A stretch of DNA of 64,000 bases from assembly GCA_944363525.1 (NCBI GenBank), contig CALVUF010000001.1:52497-116496 (forward strand). Direction: 5' to 3'. Every line of letters starts with the position of its first letter. Position 1 is the first letter of the stretch. The stretch is from an uncultured Bacilli bacterium (GTDB lineage: Bacteria > Bacillota_I > Bacilli_A > RFN20 > CAG-826). The notes beneath the pieces were generated by a model. It was given only the letters and a program-made list of their open reading frames with translations, had not been told where the DNA came from and searched no databases. A program made the translations under genes and the position numbers. Shown piece after piece: positions 34,361-43,333 of this stretch.

Positions 34361-34741
34361 TTAGTCTTTATTGTTTTCTTCTTCGAGTTCTTTCAAGACT
34401 TCGAGCCGAGCTTCTTCCTTGGCTTTAGCGGCGATGGCGTCCCTTTCTTTGTCGCTAAGCTTCGATTCCCGTTTGAGGGCGAAGTAGACGAGATAGACGA
34501 TATCAAGGGCGAGGATAACAAGGATCGGCATCACGATCATCAGAAAGAACGGGGTGGGGTTATTCTGGAGCCAGCCGATCATCGGCCCGTTTTCCTCGAG
34601 GTTCAAAGCCAAATAATCGGTGTATTGCTCGGGAGAATGATAGGTAGTGATGACCAGAATCGAGACCACGAAGGCGAAGACGATGATGCACGCCTCGATA
34701 ATCCCGGCGATGATGAGCGTTAACTTCTGTTTCTTGTCCAT
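34361..34741 (-). CDS. Small two-helix membrane protein with charged coiled-coil tail
   Basis: 126 residues from the ATG at 34741. Helices at ~8-30 (LTLIIAGIIEACIIVFAFVV) and ~62-85 (FFLMIVMPILVILALDIVYL); the last ~40 residues are charged and helical (KERDAIAAKAKEEARLEVLK). Unknown family. It is upstream of the surface series but separated by a terminator. Confidence 0.6.
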   Translation of the reverse strand: MDKKQKLTLIIAGIIEACIIVFAFVVSILVITTYHSPEQYTDYLALNLEENGPMIGWLQNNPTPFFLMIVMPILVILALDIVYLVYFALKRESKLSDKERDAIAAKAKEEARLEVLKELEEENNKD

Positions 34742-34822
34742 ATCGGTTCGTTTCCGGGCTAGATTGTAGCACACCAAATGCCATATTTAAGGGAAAAATG
34801 CGCCCAAAAGCAAAATCCCCCC

Positions 34823-34852
34823 TTGATTTGGCTAGGTTCCGAAGGCTATAGT
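34823..34852 (+). promoter_or_regulatory. Promoter of the divergent surface protein gene
   Basis: TTGATT (34823-34828), 18-bp spacer, TATAGT (34847-34852). It implies a ~135-base leader before the ATG at 34996; the leader contains a GATGC-TTATTGA-GCATC hairpin just ahead of the ribosome binding site. Confidence 0.55.
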
Positions 34853-34995
34853 GTTGACGTTTCTTAGGGGAAGCCTGCCCAAAGCCCAACCGAAAGAAGC
34901 ATTGCCCGTCGATACAAGCGACGTTACGAAAACCATTGGAATCCCATCGCTAGTGATGCTTATTGAGCATCGAAAGTGAAAGGATTTATTTTTAT

Positions 34996-35976
34996 ATGAA
35001 AACCAAAAGCAAATTGCTCCTCGCGTTGTCCGCTTTAACCGTCGGCACCGTCGCCGCCGGGACCACCGCCACCTTCGCCTGGTTCACCACCAACCGGACC
35101 GCCCAGGCCCATATGACCAACGTCACCGCCTCCAACCGGAACGGCAATCTCAAGATCAACTTCACCGGCTTTGGCGATAGCGCCGTCTTGGATACCTCCG
35201 AGGATCCCAACCCGGCTACCGACGAATCTGGGACCGACGTCACCGCCAAATTCGACCAGGAACTACGCGACCTCTCCTCCAAAGACGGGGCGAAATTCTA
35301 CGCCCCGATCTGGGACGCCTCCAAAGGCTCCGGCACCTATTCTACTGGCAATCACGTCAAGCCGCAGGGGTATGAGGAATACACCGAAATCGCCTCCGAC
35401 CACGGCTACATCCAGTTCTATTTGACCATCGAGAACACCGGGGCCGCGCCGCTTCAGATCTATCTCGACCCGAGCCTGACCCGCATTAACGCGGCCACCG
35501 GCGAAGGGACCCAGCTAACCGCCAACAAAGAGCTCGCGAAATTCATACGGGTCGCGGTCGTCGCCTCCACCACCACCACCCAGCCCGATGCCTATCCGAC
35601 CTCTGTTGACCTGGAAAGTGCCGGCAGTTTGGTCTTCATGGACGGAAATCACAATTACAATCGGTATGTCACTACCCCTTCGACCGATCTTTCGACAAAC
35701 GATGGGTTGTTCGCTTATACTGCCGAAGAACATTTCTTCGATTCTCATGAGGACATCGATGACGATTTGACCACCATCGCCGCCGAGCAGGATACCGCCC
35801 GCGAAGAGCACGCCAACTACATGGGCACCGTCGAAGCTGATGGCGGGGAAGACACCATCTACGTCTCCGTCGCCATCTGGATGGAAGGCACCTGCGCCGA
35901 TTCCGATACGGCCGACGGCGGCAAAGTCGACATCGACCTTGGCTTCACCGCTCTCGAGCCGAACCCGGGCGCCTAA
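34996..35976 (+). CDS. SipW-substrate-like surface protein 5 (major-subunit candidate)
   Basis: 326 residues from ATG 34996 (GAAAGGA upstream). Leader MKTKSKLLLALSALTVGTVA then TTATFAWFTTNRTAQAHM is the clearest TasA/camelysin leader in the window. Mature part is Thr/Ala/Asp-rich, without Cys except one near the C-terminus, and includes HGYIQFYLTIENTGAAPLQI, a beta-sandwich-like strand pair seen in CalY/TasA proteins. Own promoter and terminator, and codon use rich in GCC/ACC typical of strongly expressed genes, suggest this is an abundant fibre subunit. Divergent from the main series. Confidence 0.8.
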   Translation: MKTKSKLLLALSALTVGTVAAGTTATFAWFTTNRTAQAHMTNVTASNRNGNLKINFTGFGDSAVLDTSEDPNPATDESGTDVTAKFDQELRDLSSKDGAKFYAPIWDASKGSGTYSTGNHVKPQGYEEYTEIASDHGYIQFYLTIENTGAAPLQIYLDPSLTRINAATGEGTQLTANKELAKFIRVAVVASTTTTQPDAYPTSVDLESAGSLVFMDGNHNYNRYVTTPSTDLSTNDGLFAYTAEEHFFDSHEDIDDDLTTIAAEQDTAREEHANYMGTVEADGGEDTIYVSVAIWMEGTCADSDTADGGKVDIDLGFTALEPNPGA

Positions 35977-36000
35977 TTCCCGCTGATCCCAAACTCCACT

Positions 36001-36028
36001 AGGGCATCCGCTTGGGTGCCCTTTTATT
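36001..36028 (+). terminator. Terminator of the divergent surface protein gene
   Basis: AGGGCATCC-GCTT-GGGTGCCCTTTTATT. Confidence 0.85.
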
Positions 36029-36127
36029 GTCGAAAGTAGGGCGATTCTTTTGGCGAACGTTTAGGAATGTAGACATGGTTATCAGGCGTTTTCCCCAGCA
36101 TAAATGCCCCCTTCTAATATTCGGCCA

Positions 36128-36145
36128 ATGATAGTAAACTATCAT
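36128..36145. promoter_or_regulatory. Palindrome upstream of the O-antigen-ligase-like gene
   Basis: ATGATAG-TAAA-CTATCAT is a perfect 7-bp inverted repeat with a 4-base centre, 57 bp upstream of the chosen start. Possible operator. Confidence 0.4.
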
Positions 36146-36202
36146 GCGTTTATGGGACTGACGTTGCTTAAACGACCGCATTACCCCCATCGGGTGAAGG
36201 AT

Positions 36203-38320
36203 ATGGCCAAGCGGCGGGTTCCATATTTGCTGCTGTTGCTATTGGGGCTGATGTGCTTTGCCATCGGGGCTTATTTCGAGGAGGCCATCGCCTTCTTCAA
36301 TAACCCAGTCAACATCACTATGGACGACAGCGAGTTCTTCATCGCCATGGCGGCTTCTTTGGTCTCCATTGTCCTGTTTCTAGTCGTGGCTTATCGCCAT
36401 CTCCGGCTCGGGGTCAGCTGGGGCTTTTTGGTTTTGTTCATCGTCTTAGTCGCGAGCAACGCGGTGGGGCTATATCTCTTCCCTAAGAATGCGACCGGAA
36501 TGGTCGAGCATCTAGACGGGACGACTAGCGAGTTTACCTACATCCTTTCGGACATGAACCGGTTCCGATATCTCTGCATGTTCTCGATTGGCTGTATCTA
36601 CCTTTACATGCTGTTCTGCGTCTTCCCCAAGGTATTGAAGAACGCCAATTCCTTGGTATTCCTATTCTATGCCACCGTCTTCGTCACCTACTTCGCCTTG
36701 GCTTACTCGCTGGTAAAGGAATTCGACGTCTATTGCCAATACTTCGACCCAAACGTCGACATCACCCGGGCGACTTACGCCGCCAGTTTCTTCTTCAACC
36801 GGAATACCTACGGGACCTGCTTGGTCTTGGGGATATGCGCGCTGATGTTCATCCATAACCGCCACCCCTTCTGGTGGAACTATTTTCTGATGATCGTCCT
36901 TTTCGTCGAGCTTTTCTTCGTCATCTCCAAAACATCGATGATCATCTCCGCCATCATCTTGGTCATCTTCGCTACATACCGTTTTGTGGTTACGGCCAAG
37001 CGGCACTGGATAAGGAACATCATCGCCACTTGCTTTGCCATCGCCATCCCCTCGGTCATCTTCTACTTAGGCTATGCCAAGACCTTCGGGGGCAATGACA
37101 TCCTCTCGAAGTGGGTCGCTAACTTGATGCAGGCCTTAGAAGGACTTGATGCCCCGACCATGAAGTCAAGATTCGACATCTACCATACGGCGATGGAGTT
37201 TTTATTCGAAGATCCTCTCCGCCTCGTCTTCGGGGTGGGGGAGAATAACGCCAGCTTCTTATTAGGCGCGATCAATCATGTTCCGGTCACCGACATGAAC
37301 GGCATCTTCTTCATCCATAACGGCTTCCTTCATGTCCTTTTCTCCGGCGGGATCATCAAGCTCTCAATCTATTGCTTCACCCTGATTTTCTTCTTGGTTC
37401 AGGATGTCCGGGCCTTGATCCGGGGGAGCAAGGCCGCTTTCCCCTGCCTTATTTTCTTCATCGCCTTCCAGATCCATGGGATGACCGAGACCACGGCTTT
37501 CCTTATCGCCGATACCAAAGGGTTCATGATCATCCTCTTCGCCTATGTCCCGGTGTTCGCCGATATCCATAAGATATACGGGAACTTCGACCGGCTGCCG
37601 GAGTTAAGCAAAGACCATTCGCCTTTGACCGCCAAACTAAGCGGGCCTTATGTTTTAGCCCTCGATTATATCTTGGCTGGTTTATTCGGGGTTTTGCTTC
37701 CTTTAACCATCGGGGTGGCCTCACTTGGCTATCAGCATGATTACCGTTATCTCGCCTTATTCGGGATGATCGGTTTCCCCTTATTGCTCCTTTGCGCCCT
37801 TCCGGGGCAAAAGAAGGCGATTTACAGCCTTTTCCATCTTTCCGGATTCCTCGTTTATTCCCTTTTTGCGGTCCTTTTGCTCTTTATCCCGAACCCGGCC
37901 CTCTTCTTTGCGGGGTTATTCCTTTTATTCGGTTTGGCTTTCGCTTCCTGCCTATTGAACCTTATGGATTTGCCCTTATTCGCCCTGAAATACGTCTTGC
38001 CTTTGGTTCTGCTTTATCTTCCTTTGATCATCCCCAATATCTGCTTGGTCTATAAGCTTCCGGCCTTCTCCATGAGTGATTATGCCCATCTGTTTGTCTT
38101 AGATTGCTTCATCCTCTTCTTAGGTATTGCCTGCTATCCGGGCATCCTCTATCCCTTGTCCCATGGGTATATGCGTTTCGAGTGTGCTTATTTCCGTCTG
38201 CTTGATAAACTCGATTTCCGGGCTGAACGGAAACTCGCTCTCCGCGATTGGAAGGTGGCCAAGCGCCACCGGAAGTGGCGTTATCGCCGGCTTGAGAAAC
38301 GGATCGAGAAAGCGATCTAG
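36203..38320 (+). CDS. O-antigen ligase/polymerase-like polytopic membrane protein
   Basis: 705 residues from the ATG at 36203 (GTGAAGG just upstream; in-frame ATGs at 36104 and 36152 are alternatives). At least 14 hydrophobic segments. The large central block (ATMKSRFDIYHTAMEFLFED, VFGVGENNASFLL, FFIHNGFLHVLFSGGI) follows the Wzy_C/WaaL pattern, in which an R...H pair in the periplasmic loop is needed for transfer of lipid-linked glycans. It probably polymerises or attaches a cell-surface polysaccharide. The C-terminal ~250 residues add a further helix bundle and end in a basic tail (RDWKVAKRHRKWRYRRL). It has no glycosyltransferase neighbours. Confidence 0.65.
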   Translation: MAKRRVPYLLLLLLGLMCFAIGAYFEEAIAFFNNPVNITMDDSEFFIAMAASLVSIVLFLVVAYRHLRLGVSWGFLVLFIVLVASNAVGLYLFPKNATGMVEHLDGTTSEFTYILSDMNRFRYLCMFSIGCIYLYMLFCVFPKVLKNANSLVFLFYATVFVTYFALAYSLVKEFDVYCQYFDPNVDITRATYAASFFFNRNTYGTCLVLGICALMFIHNRHPFWWNYFLMIVLFVELFFVISKTSMIISAIILVIFATYRFVVTAKRHWIRNIIATCFAIAIPSVIFYLGYAKTFGGNDILSKWVANLMQALEGLDAPTMKSRFDIYHTAMEFLFEDPLRLVFGVGENNASFLLGAINHVPVTDMNGIFFIHNGFLHVLFSGGIIKLSIYCFTLIFFLVQDVRALIRGSKAAFPCLIFFIAFQIHGMTETTAFLIADTKGFMIILFAYVPVFADIHKIYGNFDRLPELSKDHSPLTAKLSGPYVLALDYILAGLFGVLLPLTIGVASLGYQHDYRYLALFGMIGFPLLLLCALPGQKKAIYSLFHLSGFLVYSLFAVLLLFIPNPALFFAGLFLLFGLAFASCLLNLMDLPLFALKYVLPLVLLYLPLIIPNICLVYKLPAFSMSDYAHLFVLDCFILFLGIACYPGILYPLSHGYMRFECAYFRLLDKLDFRAERKLALRDWKVAKRHRKWRYRRLEKRIEKAI

Positions 38321-38341
38321 CGGCCCTTTGGCCGTTCTATT
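38321..38341 (+). terminator. Terminator after the O-antigen-ligase-like gene
   Basis: CGGCC-CTTT-GGCCG then TTCTATT. Confidence 0.6.
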
Positions 38342-38447
38342 GGGTCTCGACCTATCGCGATGCCCCCCGTTATTCGCCGGGAAGATCGCCAGCCTGTAAC
38401 CCCTTTAATCCTTTGATTTCGCTTTAGCCGGGTTTAAAATTACCCCC

Positions 38448-39875
38448 ATGGAACAAAGCAAACAACTTCCCCCGTTGAAACTCAACTACAAACGGACTTT
38501 CCTCATTGGCTTTGCCTTCTTCGGCATCCTGCTTTTATGGCAGGTCTACGATTCTTGGTGTTCGCCGATGCTGACTGAGCTCTTCCAGGAGGCCTTGGGG
38601 GCCGATAACCCGGAAGAGGTCCAATATCTAGTCGGGATGGTCATGGCCCTCGATAATCTGGCGGCATTGATCATGCTGCCGATATTCGGGCGATTAAGCG
38701 ATAAGACCAAGACCCCGATCGGCAAAAGAATGCCTTATATCCTCGTCGGCACCTTAGTCTGCTCAATCGCCTTCCCCTTTATCCCGGTCGCCTTCCATTA
38801 CCATAGCTTAGCCGGCCTTATCATCGTCATGGCCATCGTCGTCTTCTTCGCCATGATGTATCGAAACCCGGCGGTCGCCTTAATGCCGGATATCACCCCC
38901 AAGCCCTTGCGCTCGAAAGCCAATGGCATCATCAACATCATGGGCTATTTAGGCGGGGCCTGCGCCACTTTCCTTGGCATGTTCTTCGTCTTCACCAATT
39001 ATTTAACCGAGCAAGAGGGCAAGGAATCCCAGTTCAATAACATCTGGATCATCATGATTCCCTTCCTTGTCGCTTCGGTTTTGATGATCGTCTCCTGTTT
39101 AGTTTTATTTTTCACCATCAAGGAGAATAAGTTAGCCCGTGACCTAGCCGAGGAATTGGCCAGAGGCGAAGCCGAATCGGAAACCGTCGATAAAGTCGAT
39201 GACGAAGCCCCGATGAGCAAGAACAACAAGATCATGCTCTGGCTCATCCTGGGGGCCGAGTTCTTATGGTTCATGGCCGACAACGGGATCGGGACCTTCT
39301 TAAGCAACTACACCATCTATTATCTCCATAGCGACACCGGTTCTTCCTCTTTACTGACCATCGTCGGCGGGGTCGCCTCGGTTTTAGGCTTCCTCGCCGG
39401 CGGTTATCTTGCTTCCTATATCGGGAGGAAATGGACCATTTTCTCGGGTTTAGCCTTAACCGCGATTGGTTTGCTGGTCTGGGTCATCTGCGGTTTTGCC
39501 TTCCCACCCGAAATCCCGCCCGAAGGCGAGCTCAATCCCTTCCCTTTCTTCCTTTACATCGTCTGGGTGCTCAAAGGGTTCGGCATGAGCTTAGTCCACG
39601 TCAATTCCTACCCGATGGTCGTTGAACTTTGCTCTAGCAAGAAAGTCGGGGCCTTCACCGGTTACTATTACGCCTCCTCGATGGCGGCCCAGACCATCAC
39701 CCCCTGCTTATTGGGCTTATTGCTATTGATCCCAAGCTTCAGCTTCGCTTATCTGCCGGTTTACGCCATCGCCGCCATCGGGGCGGCCACCTTGGTCTTC
39801 GCCTTCGTCAAAAACGTCACCAATAAGAAGACCACCATTAAGAAAGGGCTCGAGTCGATCGGCTCGGAAGACTAA
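38448..39875 (+). CDS. MFS/GPH-type sugar:cation symporter (SLC45-like)
   Basis: 475 residues, 12 hydrophobic segments. Motifs FGRLSDKTKTPIGKRMPYIL between helices 2 and 3 and YRNPAVALMPDITPKPLRSK after helix 4 are those of the sucrose/maltose-type SLC45 and GPH transporters. A ~25-residue charged loop separates the halves. It imports a disaccharide or oligosaccharide with a cation; malQ and gal genes 6-12 kb downstream make maltose or a galactoside plausible. Three bp separate its stop from the next start. Confidence 0.82.
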   Translation: MEQSKQLPPLKLNYKRTFLIGFAFFGILLLWQVYDSWCSPMLTELFQEALGADNPEEVQYLVGMVMALDNLAALIMLPIFGRLSDKTKTPIGKRMPYILVGTLVCSIAFPFIPVAFHYHSLAGLIIVMAIVVFFAMMYRNPAVALMPDITPKPLRSKANGIINIMGYLGGACATFLGMFFVFTNYLTEQEGKESQFNNIWIIMIPFLVASVLMIVSCLVLFFTIKENKLARDLAEELARGEAESETVDKVDDEAPMSKNNKIMLWLILGAEFLWFMADNGIGTFLSNYTIYYLHSDTGSSSLLTIVGGVASVLGFLAGGYLASYIGRKWTIFSGLALTAIGLLVWVICGFAFPPEIPPEGELNPFPFFLYIVWVLKGFGMSLVHVNSYPMVVELCSSKKVGAFTGYYYASSMAAQTITPCLLGLLLLIPSFSFAYLPVYAIAAIGAATLVFAFVKNVTNKKTTIKKGLESIGSED

Positions 39876-39877
39876 CG

Positions 39878-40792
39878 ATGCCGGCTGCTTATTCCCATCA
39901 TCGCTTGGCCTTAACGGTCTTAAAGCTTTATCCGGATTTGGATTCAGACGCCTTTTGCTTAGGCTCCCAGGGTCCCGACCCCTTCTTATATCGCGGGACT
40001 TTGCCTTGGGAGAAGCAAGTGGGGGCCATCGCCCTCAATGACTATGGGGACAGGGTCCATCACGCCAATATTTATCCCCTATACTCGAAGATGCTCTCTT
40101 TAGCCGAGGACAACGTTACAAAGTCCTACGTCAAAGGGCTTTACCTCCATTATTGTTTAGACTCTTTAGCCCATCCCTATATCTTCTATCGCTCCGGCTT
40201 TGAAGAGGATGGGACGTTAGTAGGCTTAACGAAATTCAGCCATGGCAAGTTCGAGGCCTTGCTCGATGCGGTCCTGCAGCGTTATGACGGGGTCAAGCAG
40301 AATCCGGGCAAATTATTCAAACTCAAAGATGGCGATATTGCGGACATTTCCCATTTATGGGCGAGCCTAGGGGAAGTGAAGGAAAAAGACTTCATCGATT
40401 GCTATCATGACTTCAATAAGACCCAGTCGTTCCTCTATTCTCGAACCGGCTTAAAACGTCCTTTGTTCTATTTGATCGGCCCCAAGGGCTTAGCCTATGG
40501 GATGAGCTATCCCCATTTCGTCAAGAAAGCCGATGAAGGGATCGATGTCTTGAACCTCACCCATCAAGAGTATTTAGAACCAGCGACCGGGGTATCCCAT
40601 ACCTATTCCTTCTTAGAACTACTGGATTTAGCGAAAGAGAAATTCGTCGAGATCATGGGCCATATTGAGGATCCGGCCTTGCCGCGGATCATCGATTTCA
40701 ATATCGACCACGATGGCGATCCAGCCGGGAAAAGGAAACTCTATTCCAAACCTTGCTTCCCTTTCCTAACCCCGAAGGAGCGGAAACAATGA
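39878..40792 (+). CDS. Zinc-dependent phospholipase C-like protein
   Basis: 304 residues, no signal peptide. MPAAYSHHRLAL, FCLGSQGPDPFLYRG, RVHHANIYPLYSKML, LYLHYCLDSLAHPYIFYRS and FEALLDAVLQR carry the His/Asp ligand pattern of the zinc-dependent PLC family (PF00882-like). In bacteria these intracellular homologues have no defined substrate; a role in phospholipid turnover fits the adjoining cardiolipin synthase gene. Stop overlaps the next start (ATGA). Confidence 0.78.
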   Translation: MPAAYSHHRLALTVLKLYPDLDSDAFCLGSQGPDPFLYRGTLPWEKQVGAIALNDYGDRVHHANIYPLYSKMLSLAEDNVTKSYVKGLYLHYCLDSLAHPYIFYRSGFEEDGTLVGLTKFSHGKFEALLDAVLQRYDGVKQNPGKLFKLKDGDIADISHLWASLGEVKEKDFIDCYHDFNKTQSFLYSRTGLKRPLFYLIGPKGLAYGMSYPHFVKKADEGIDVLNLTHQEYLEPATGVSHTYSFLELLDLAKEKFVEIMGHIEDPALPRIIDFNIDHDGDPAGKRKLYSKPCFPFLTPKERKQ

Positions 40793-41277
40793 AAGACATC
40801 GCGATCTTAACTGATGGCTACGGTATCCTCCTTTACGAAGAGAAGGGATTTTATAAGTTACCCGTCTTTGATGAGTTGCCGCCCGATTGCTTAGTTGGTA
40901 AGGCGGTGGGGCCGCTTTTCCTCGACTGCGGGCAGGGTGAAGAAGAAGCGCGGATCATCGGGGTGGTGGAGAAACTCCCGATTCCCTTTAATGCCAAAAC
41001 CCGTTATTTCCTTCTTTCTGAACTCAATGCCCCGGTGGTTGAGCCCAGTTGCCGATTGGCCTTAGCCGTGGCCTTTGCCTTCTTCCCGTTTCTATTTGGA
41101 ATCAAACGGGTCCATCCCTTATCTCCTGATGACTTGCGGATGGCTAGGAAGCTGGTCAAGGAGCTAAAGAAAAACCGAGCCGGGAAGAACAAGATCCGGA
41201 CGTATCGGGGTTTGATCCGGAGCGAATGCGCCCTGCCCCGATTAGAAGAAGCCTATAAGCTGCTTTGCCGATGCTGA
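40789..41277 (+). CDS. Hypothetical protein between PLC-like and cardiolipin synthase genes
   Basis: 162 residues from ATG 40789 (ATGA overlap; GAAGGAGCGG upstream). Begins MKDIAILTDGYGILLYEEKG, central LALAVAFAFFPFLFGIKRVH hydrophobic patch, basic C-terminal half (KELKKNRAGKNKIRTYRG). The family is not recognised. Overlaps on both sides imply a role with the lipid genes. Confidence 0.55.
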   Translation: MKDIAILTDGYGILLYEEKGFYKLPVFDELPPDCLVGKAVGPLFLDCGQGEEEARIIGVVEKLPIPFNAKTRYFLLSELNAPVVEPSCRLALAVAFAFFPFLFGIKRVHPLSPDDLRMARKLVKELKKNRAGKNKIRTYRGLIRSECALPRLEEAYKLLCRC

Positions 41278-42848
41278 AGAAACTGCTTTCGAAAAGATTT
41301 TGGCCCAAGGCCATCATCGCCTTCCTTATCTTCTGCCAGTTTGTCGGCCTGTTTTTGCTTTTCCTCTATCTTTCCGATTGGAGCGGACTCTCCCCCGAAT
41401 GGTCGGTCATCGCCGTCATCATCGTCTATGCCATCGGGGTGGTGTTCGCCTTCTATTGCTTTAATTCCGACTCCTCAATCGCCTATAAACTATCCTGGGT
41501 CTTCGTTATCTTGGGCTTCCCCGGGGCCGGCTCGTTTTTGTATTTGATTTTCGGCAACAAGCAGAACACCCGGCGGAACGCCAAAGGGGTGAAACGATTC
41601 ATCGCCCCCTATCAACGGGCGAGTCTAAGCGAGGACGAATGGAAGCAGATCGAGGATAAATTCCCTTATGCCTATCCGATCGCCCATTACCTCCATCGGG
41701 TTAAAGGGATCATCCCTTATAAGGATAGTTCGGCTGAGTATTTCCCGCTTGGCGACGCCATCTTCGAGCCGATCCTCGCGGAACTAAAGAAAGCCAAACA
41801 CTTCATCTTCTTGGAATTCTTCATCATCGAATCCGATGGGGTGTTCTTCTCTTCGATCCTCGATATATTGAAGGAGAAGGCCAAGGAAGGATTGGATGTC
41901 CGGATCGTCTATGATGACGTCGGCTGTCTCACCACCTTACCTTCCTCTTTTGCTAAGGATATGGCCGAACTCGGCATCAAGGCCCATCCTTTCAATGAGT
42001 TTCGCCCCTTTCTTGATGTTCGCCAGAATAACCGCGACCACCGGAAGATGATCATCATCGATGGCCATACCGCCTTCACCGGGGGCTTTAACCTAGCCGA
42101 TGAATACATCAATAAGAAGGAACGGTTCGGCCATTGGAAGGACAACGGGATTCTGGTTCGGGGGAAGGCGGTCGAAGGCTACACCAATAGCTTCTTGGCC
42201 ACCTTTGAGTCGCTTTATCCCTCGAAGCCCGGCGAATTTGACAAAAAGCAATATAGCTCCGCCATGTATATCGATGAGATCGGGGGCTATCCCAAGCAAA
42301 AAGGCTATATCGAGCCTTATGACGATATCCCCTTTGATGGCGAGACGGTCGGGGAACGGGTGTATCTTTCGCTTATCCAGCGGGCCAATAAATACGTCTA
42401 TATGAGCACCCCCTATCTACTTATCGACGAGGAGATGGAGAATAGCTTATGCGCCGCCGCCAAATCGGGGGTCGACGTCCGGCTGCTCACTCCCCATATC
42501 CCCGACAAGAAGACGGTGTTCAATTTGACCCGTTCTTACTATCGGCGGTTACTCCAAGCCGGGGTCAAGATTTACGAATACACCCCGGGTTTCGTCCATG
42601 AGAAGATGTTCATCGCCGATGATCTGATGGCGACGGTCGGGACCATCAACCTCGACTATCGGAGCCTCTTCCTCCATTTTGAGAACGGGACATTCCTATT
42701 CGGTTCGCCGATCATTAAGAACATGAAGCGCGATTACCTCGATACCCTTTCCGTCTCCAAGGAAGTCGACCGGGCCACCTACGAAAGATGGTACCAAAAG
42801 AATAAGTACTATTGGGCGTTGCTAAGAATCGCCGCCCCGTTCCTTTGA
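41271..42848 (+). CDS. cls: Cardiolipin synthase
   Basis: 525 residues from ATG 41271 (overlaps previous stop; a TTG two codons earlier is less likely). Two N-terminal helices, then two phospholipase-D HKD motifs: HRKMIIIDGHTAFTGGFN (~residue 258) and HEKMFIADDLMATVGTIN (~residue 442). It condenses two phosphatidylglycerols to cardiolipin and glycerol in the membrane. Usual length of Gram-positive ClsA. Confidence 0.93.
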   Translation: MLKKLLSKRFWPKAIIAFLIFCQFVGLFLLFLYLSDWSGLSPEWSVIAVIIVYAIGVVFAFYCFNSDSSIAYKLSWVFVILGFPGAGSFLYLIFGNKQNTRRNAKGVKRFIAPYQRASLSEDEWKQIEDKFPYAYPIAHYLHRVKGIIPYKDSSAEYFPLGDAIFEPILAELKKAKHFIFLEFFIIESDGVFFSSILDILKEKAKEGLDVRIVYDDVGCLTTLPSSFAKDMAELGIKAHPFNEFRPFLDVRQNNRDHRKMIIIDGHTAFTGGFNLADEYINKKERFGHWKDNGILVRGKAVEGYTNSFLATFESLYPSKPGEFDKKQYSSAMYIDEIGGYPKQKGYIEPYDDIPFDGETVGERVYLSLIQRANKYVYMSTPYLLIDEEMENSLCAAAKSGVDVRLLTPHIPDKKTVFNLTRSYYRRLLQAGVKIYEYTPGFVHEKMFIADDLMATVGTINLDYRSLFLHFENGTFLFGSPIIKNMKRDYLDTLSVSKEVDRATYERWYQKNKYYWALLRIAAPFL

Positions 42849-42858
42849 TTGGGGCGGA

Positions 42859-42976
42859 TTTATTACGCCATTTATTACGCCATTTATTACGCCATTTACT
42901 ACGCCACTAGAAGGGAAAGCGGCTTTTTATCGGACTTTTGCTAAATAATTTATTACGCCACTTATTACGCCACTTG
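42859..42976 (-). repeat. 12-bp repeats, remnant of a COG2865 linker on the minus strand
   Basis: TTTATTACGCCA recurs four times at 42859-42907 and twice more at 42947-42976. On the minus strand the first block reads VNGVINGVINGVIN and the second SGVISGVINYLAKVR-stop (stop at 42927). NGVIN repeats are typical COG2865 linkers. The two blocks are in different frames and no domain remains on either side. Confidence 0.55.
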
Positions 42977-43283
42977 GGCTCTCCGTTGCCGTCGGGGATC
43001 CCGGTCCCCTTCAGTTCGCTTGAGACTGGTGTTGGGTTGAGCTTGAGGATGAAGATGAGCCGATGGCAGCGTTGTGTTGCCATATTTCCTGTCCTTTCGT
43101 TTCTATTTCGGAGAGAACGGGGGATGGTTTGCGTTAAAGTGTCCGGGACGCTACGCATGTTGGTCGAATGTCCAACGGTGATGGCTCTCGGAAACGGCGA
43201 ACTTTTACAAGCAAATTTGACATGTTTATTTGCGTTGGTAAAATAATAATTACCTTCAACCTACAGGCGCAAAACCGCTTGAT
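42977..43283. other. Gene-free stretch
   Basis: About 300 bases without a convincing gene. Short frames on both strands lack start signals. No repeat or terminator stands out. It separates the phospholipid genes from the protease and likely contains decayed DNA. Confidence 0.3.
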
Positions 43284-43322
43284 CTCAGGCTAATTAGAAA
43301 GGAGTGGCATTAGTGGCCTGAG
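43284..43322 (+). promoter_or_regulatory. Hairpin with AGAAAGGAG in its loop, upstream of the protease gene
   Basis: CTCAGG-CTAAT pairs with ATTAG-TGG-CCTGAG, leaving TAGAAAGGAGTGGC in the loop. The only ribosome-binding-like sequence before the protease gene lies in this loop, 30 bp from the ATG at 43334; there is an in-frame TGA at 43319. It may be a translation control element or a relic of another start. Confidence 0.4.
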
Positions 43323-43333
43323 TCCAAACTAAA

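Noticed and set aside
42859..42976. Short direct repeats as CRISPR or replication origin iterons
   Set aside because: The 12-bp unit reads NGVIN on the minus strand, as in COG2865 linkers; no initiator gene or AT-rich unwinding region is present.
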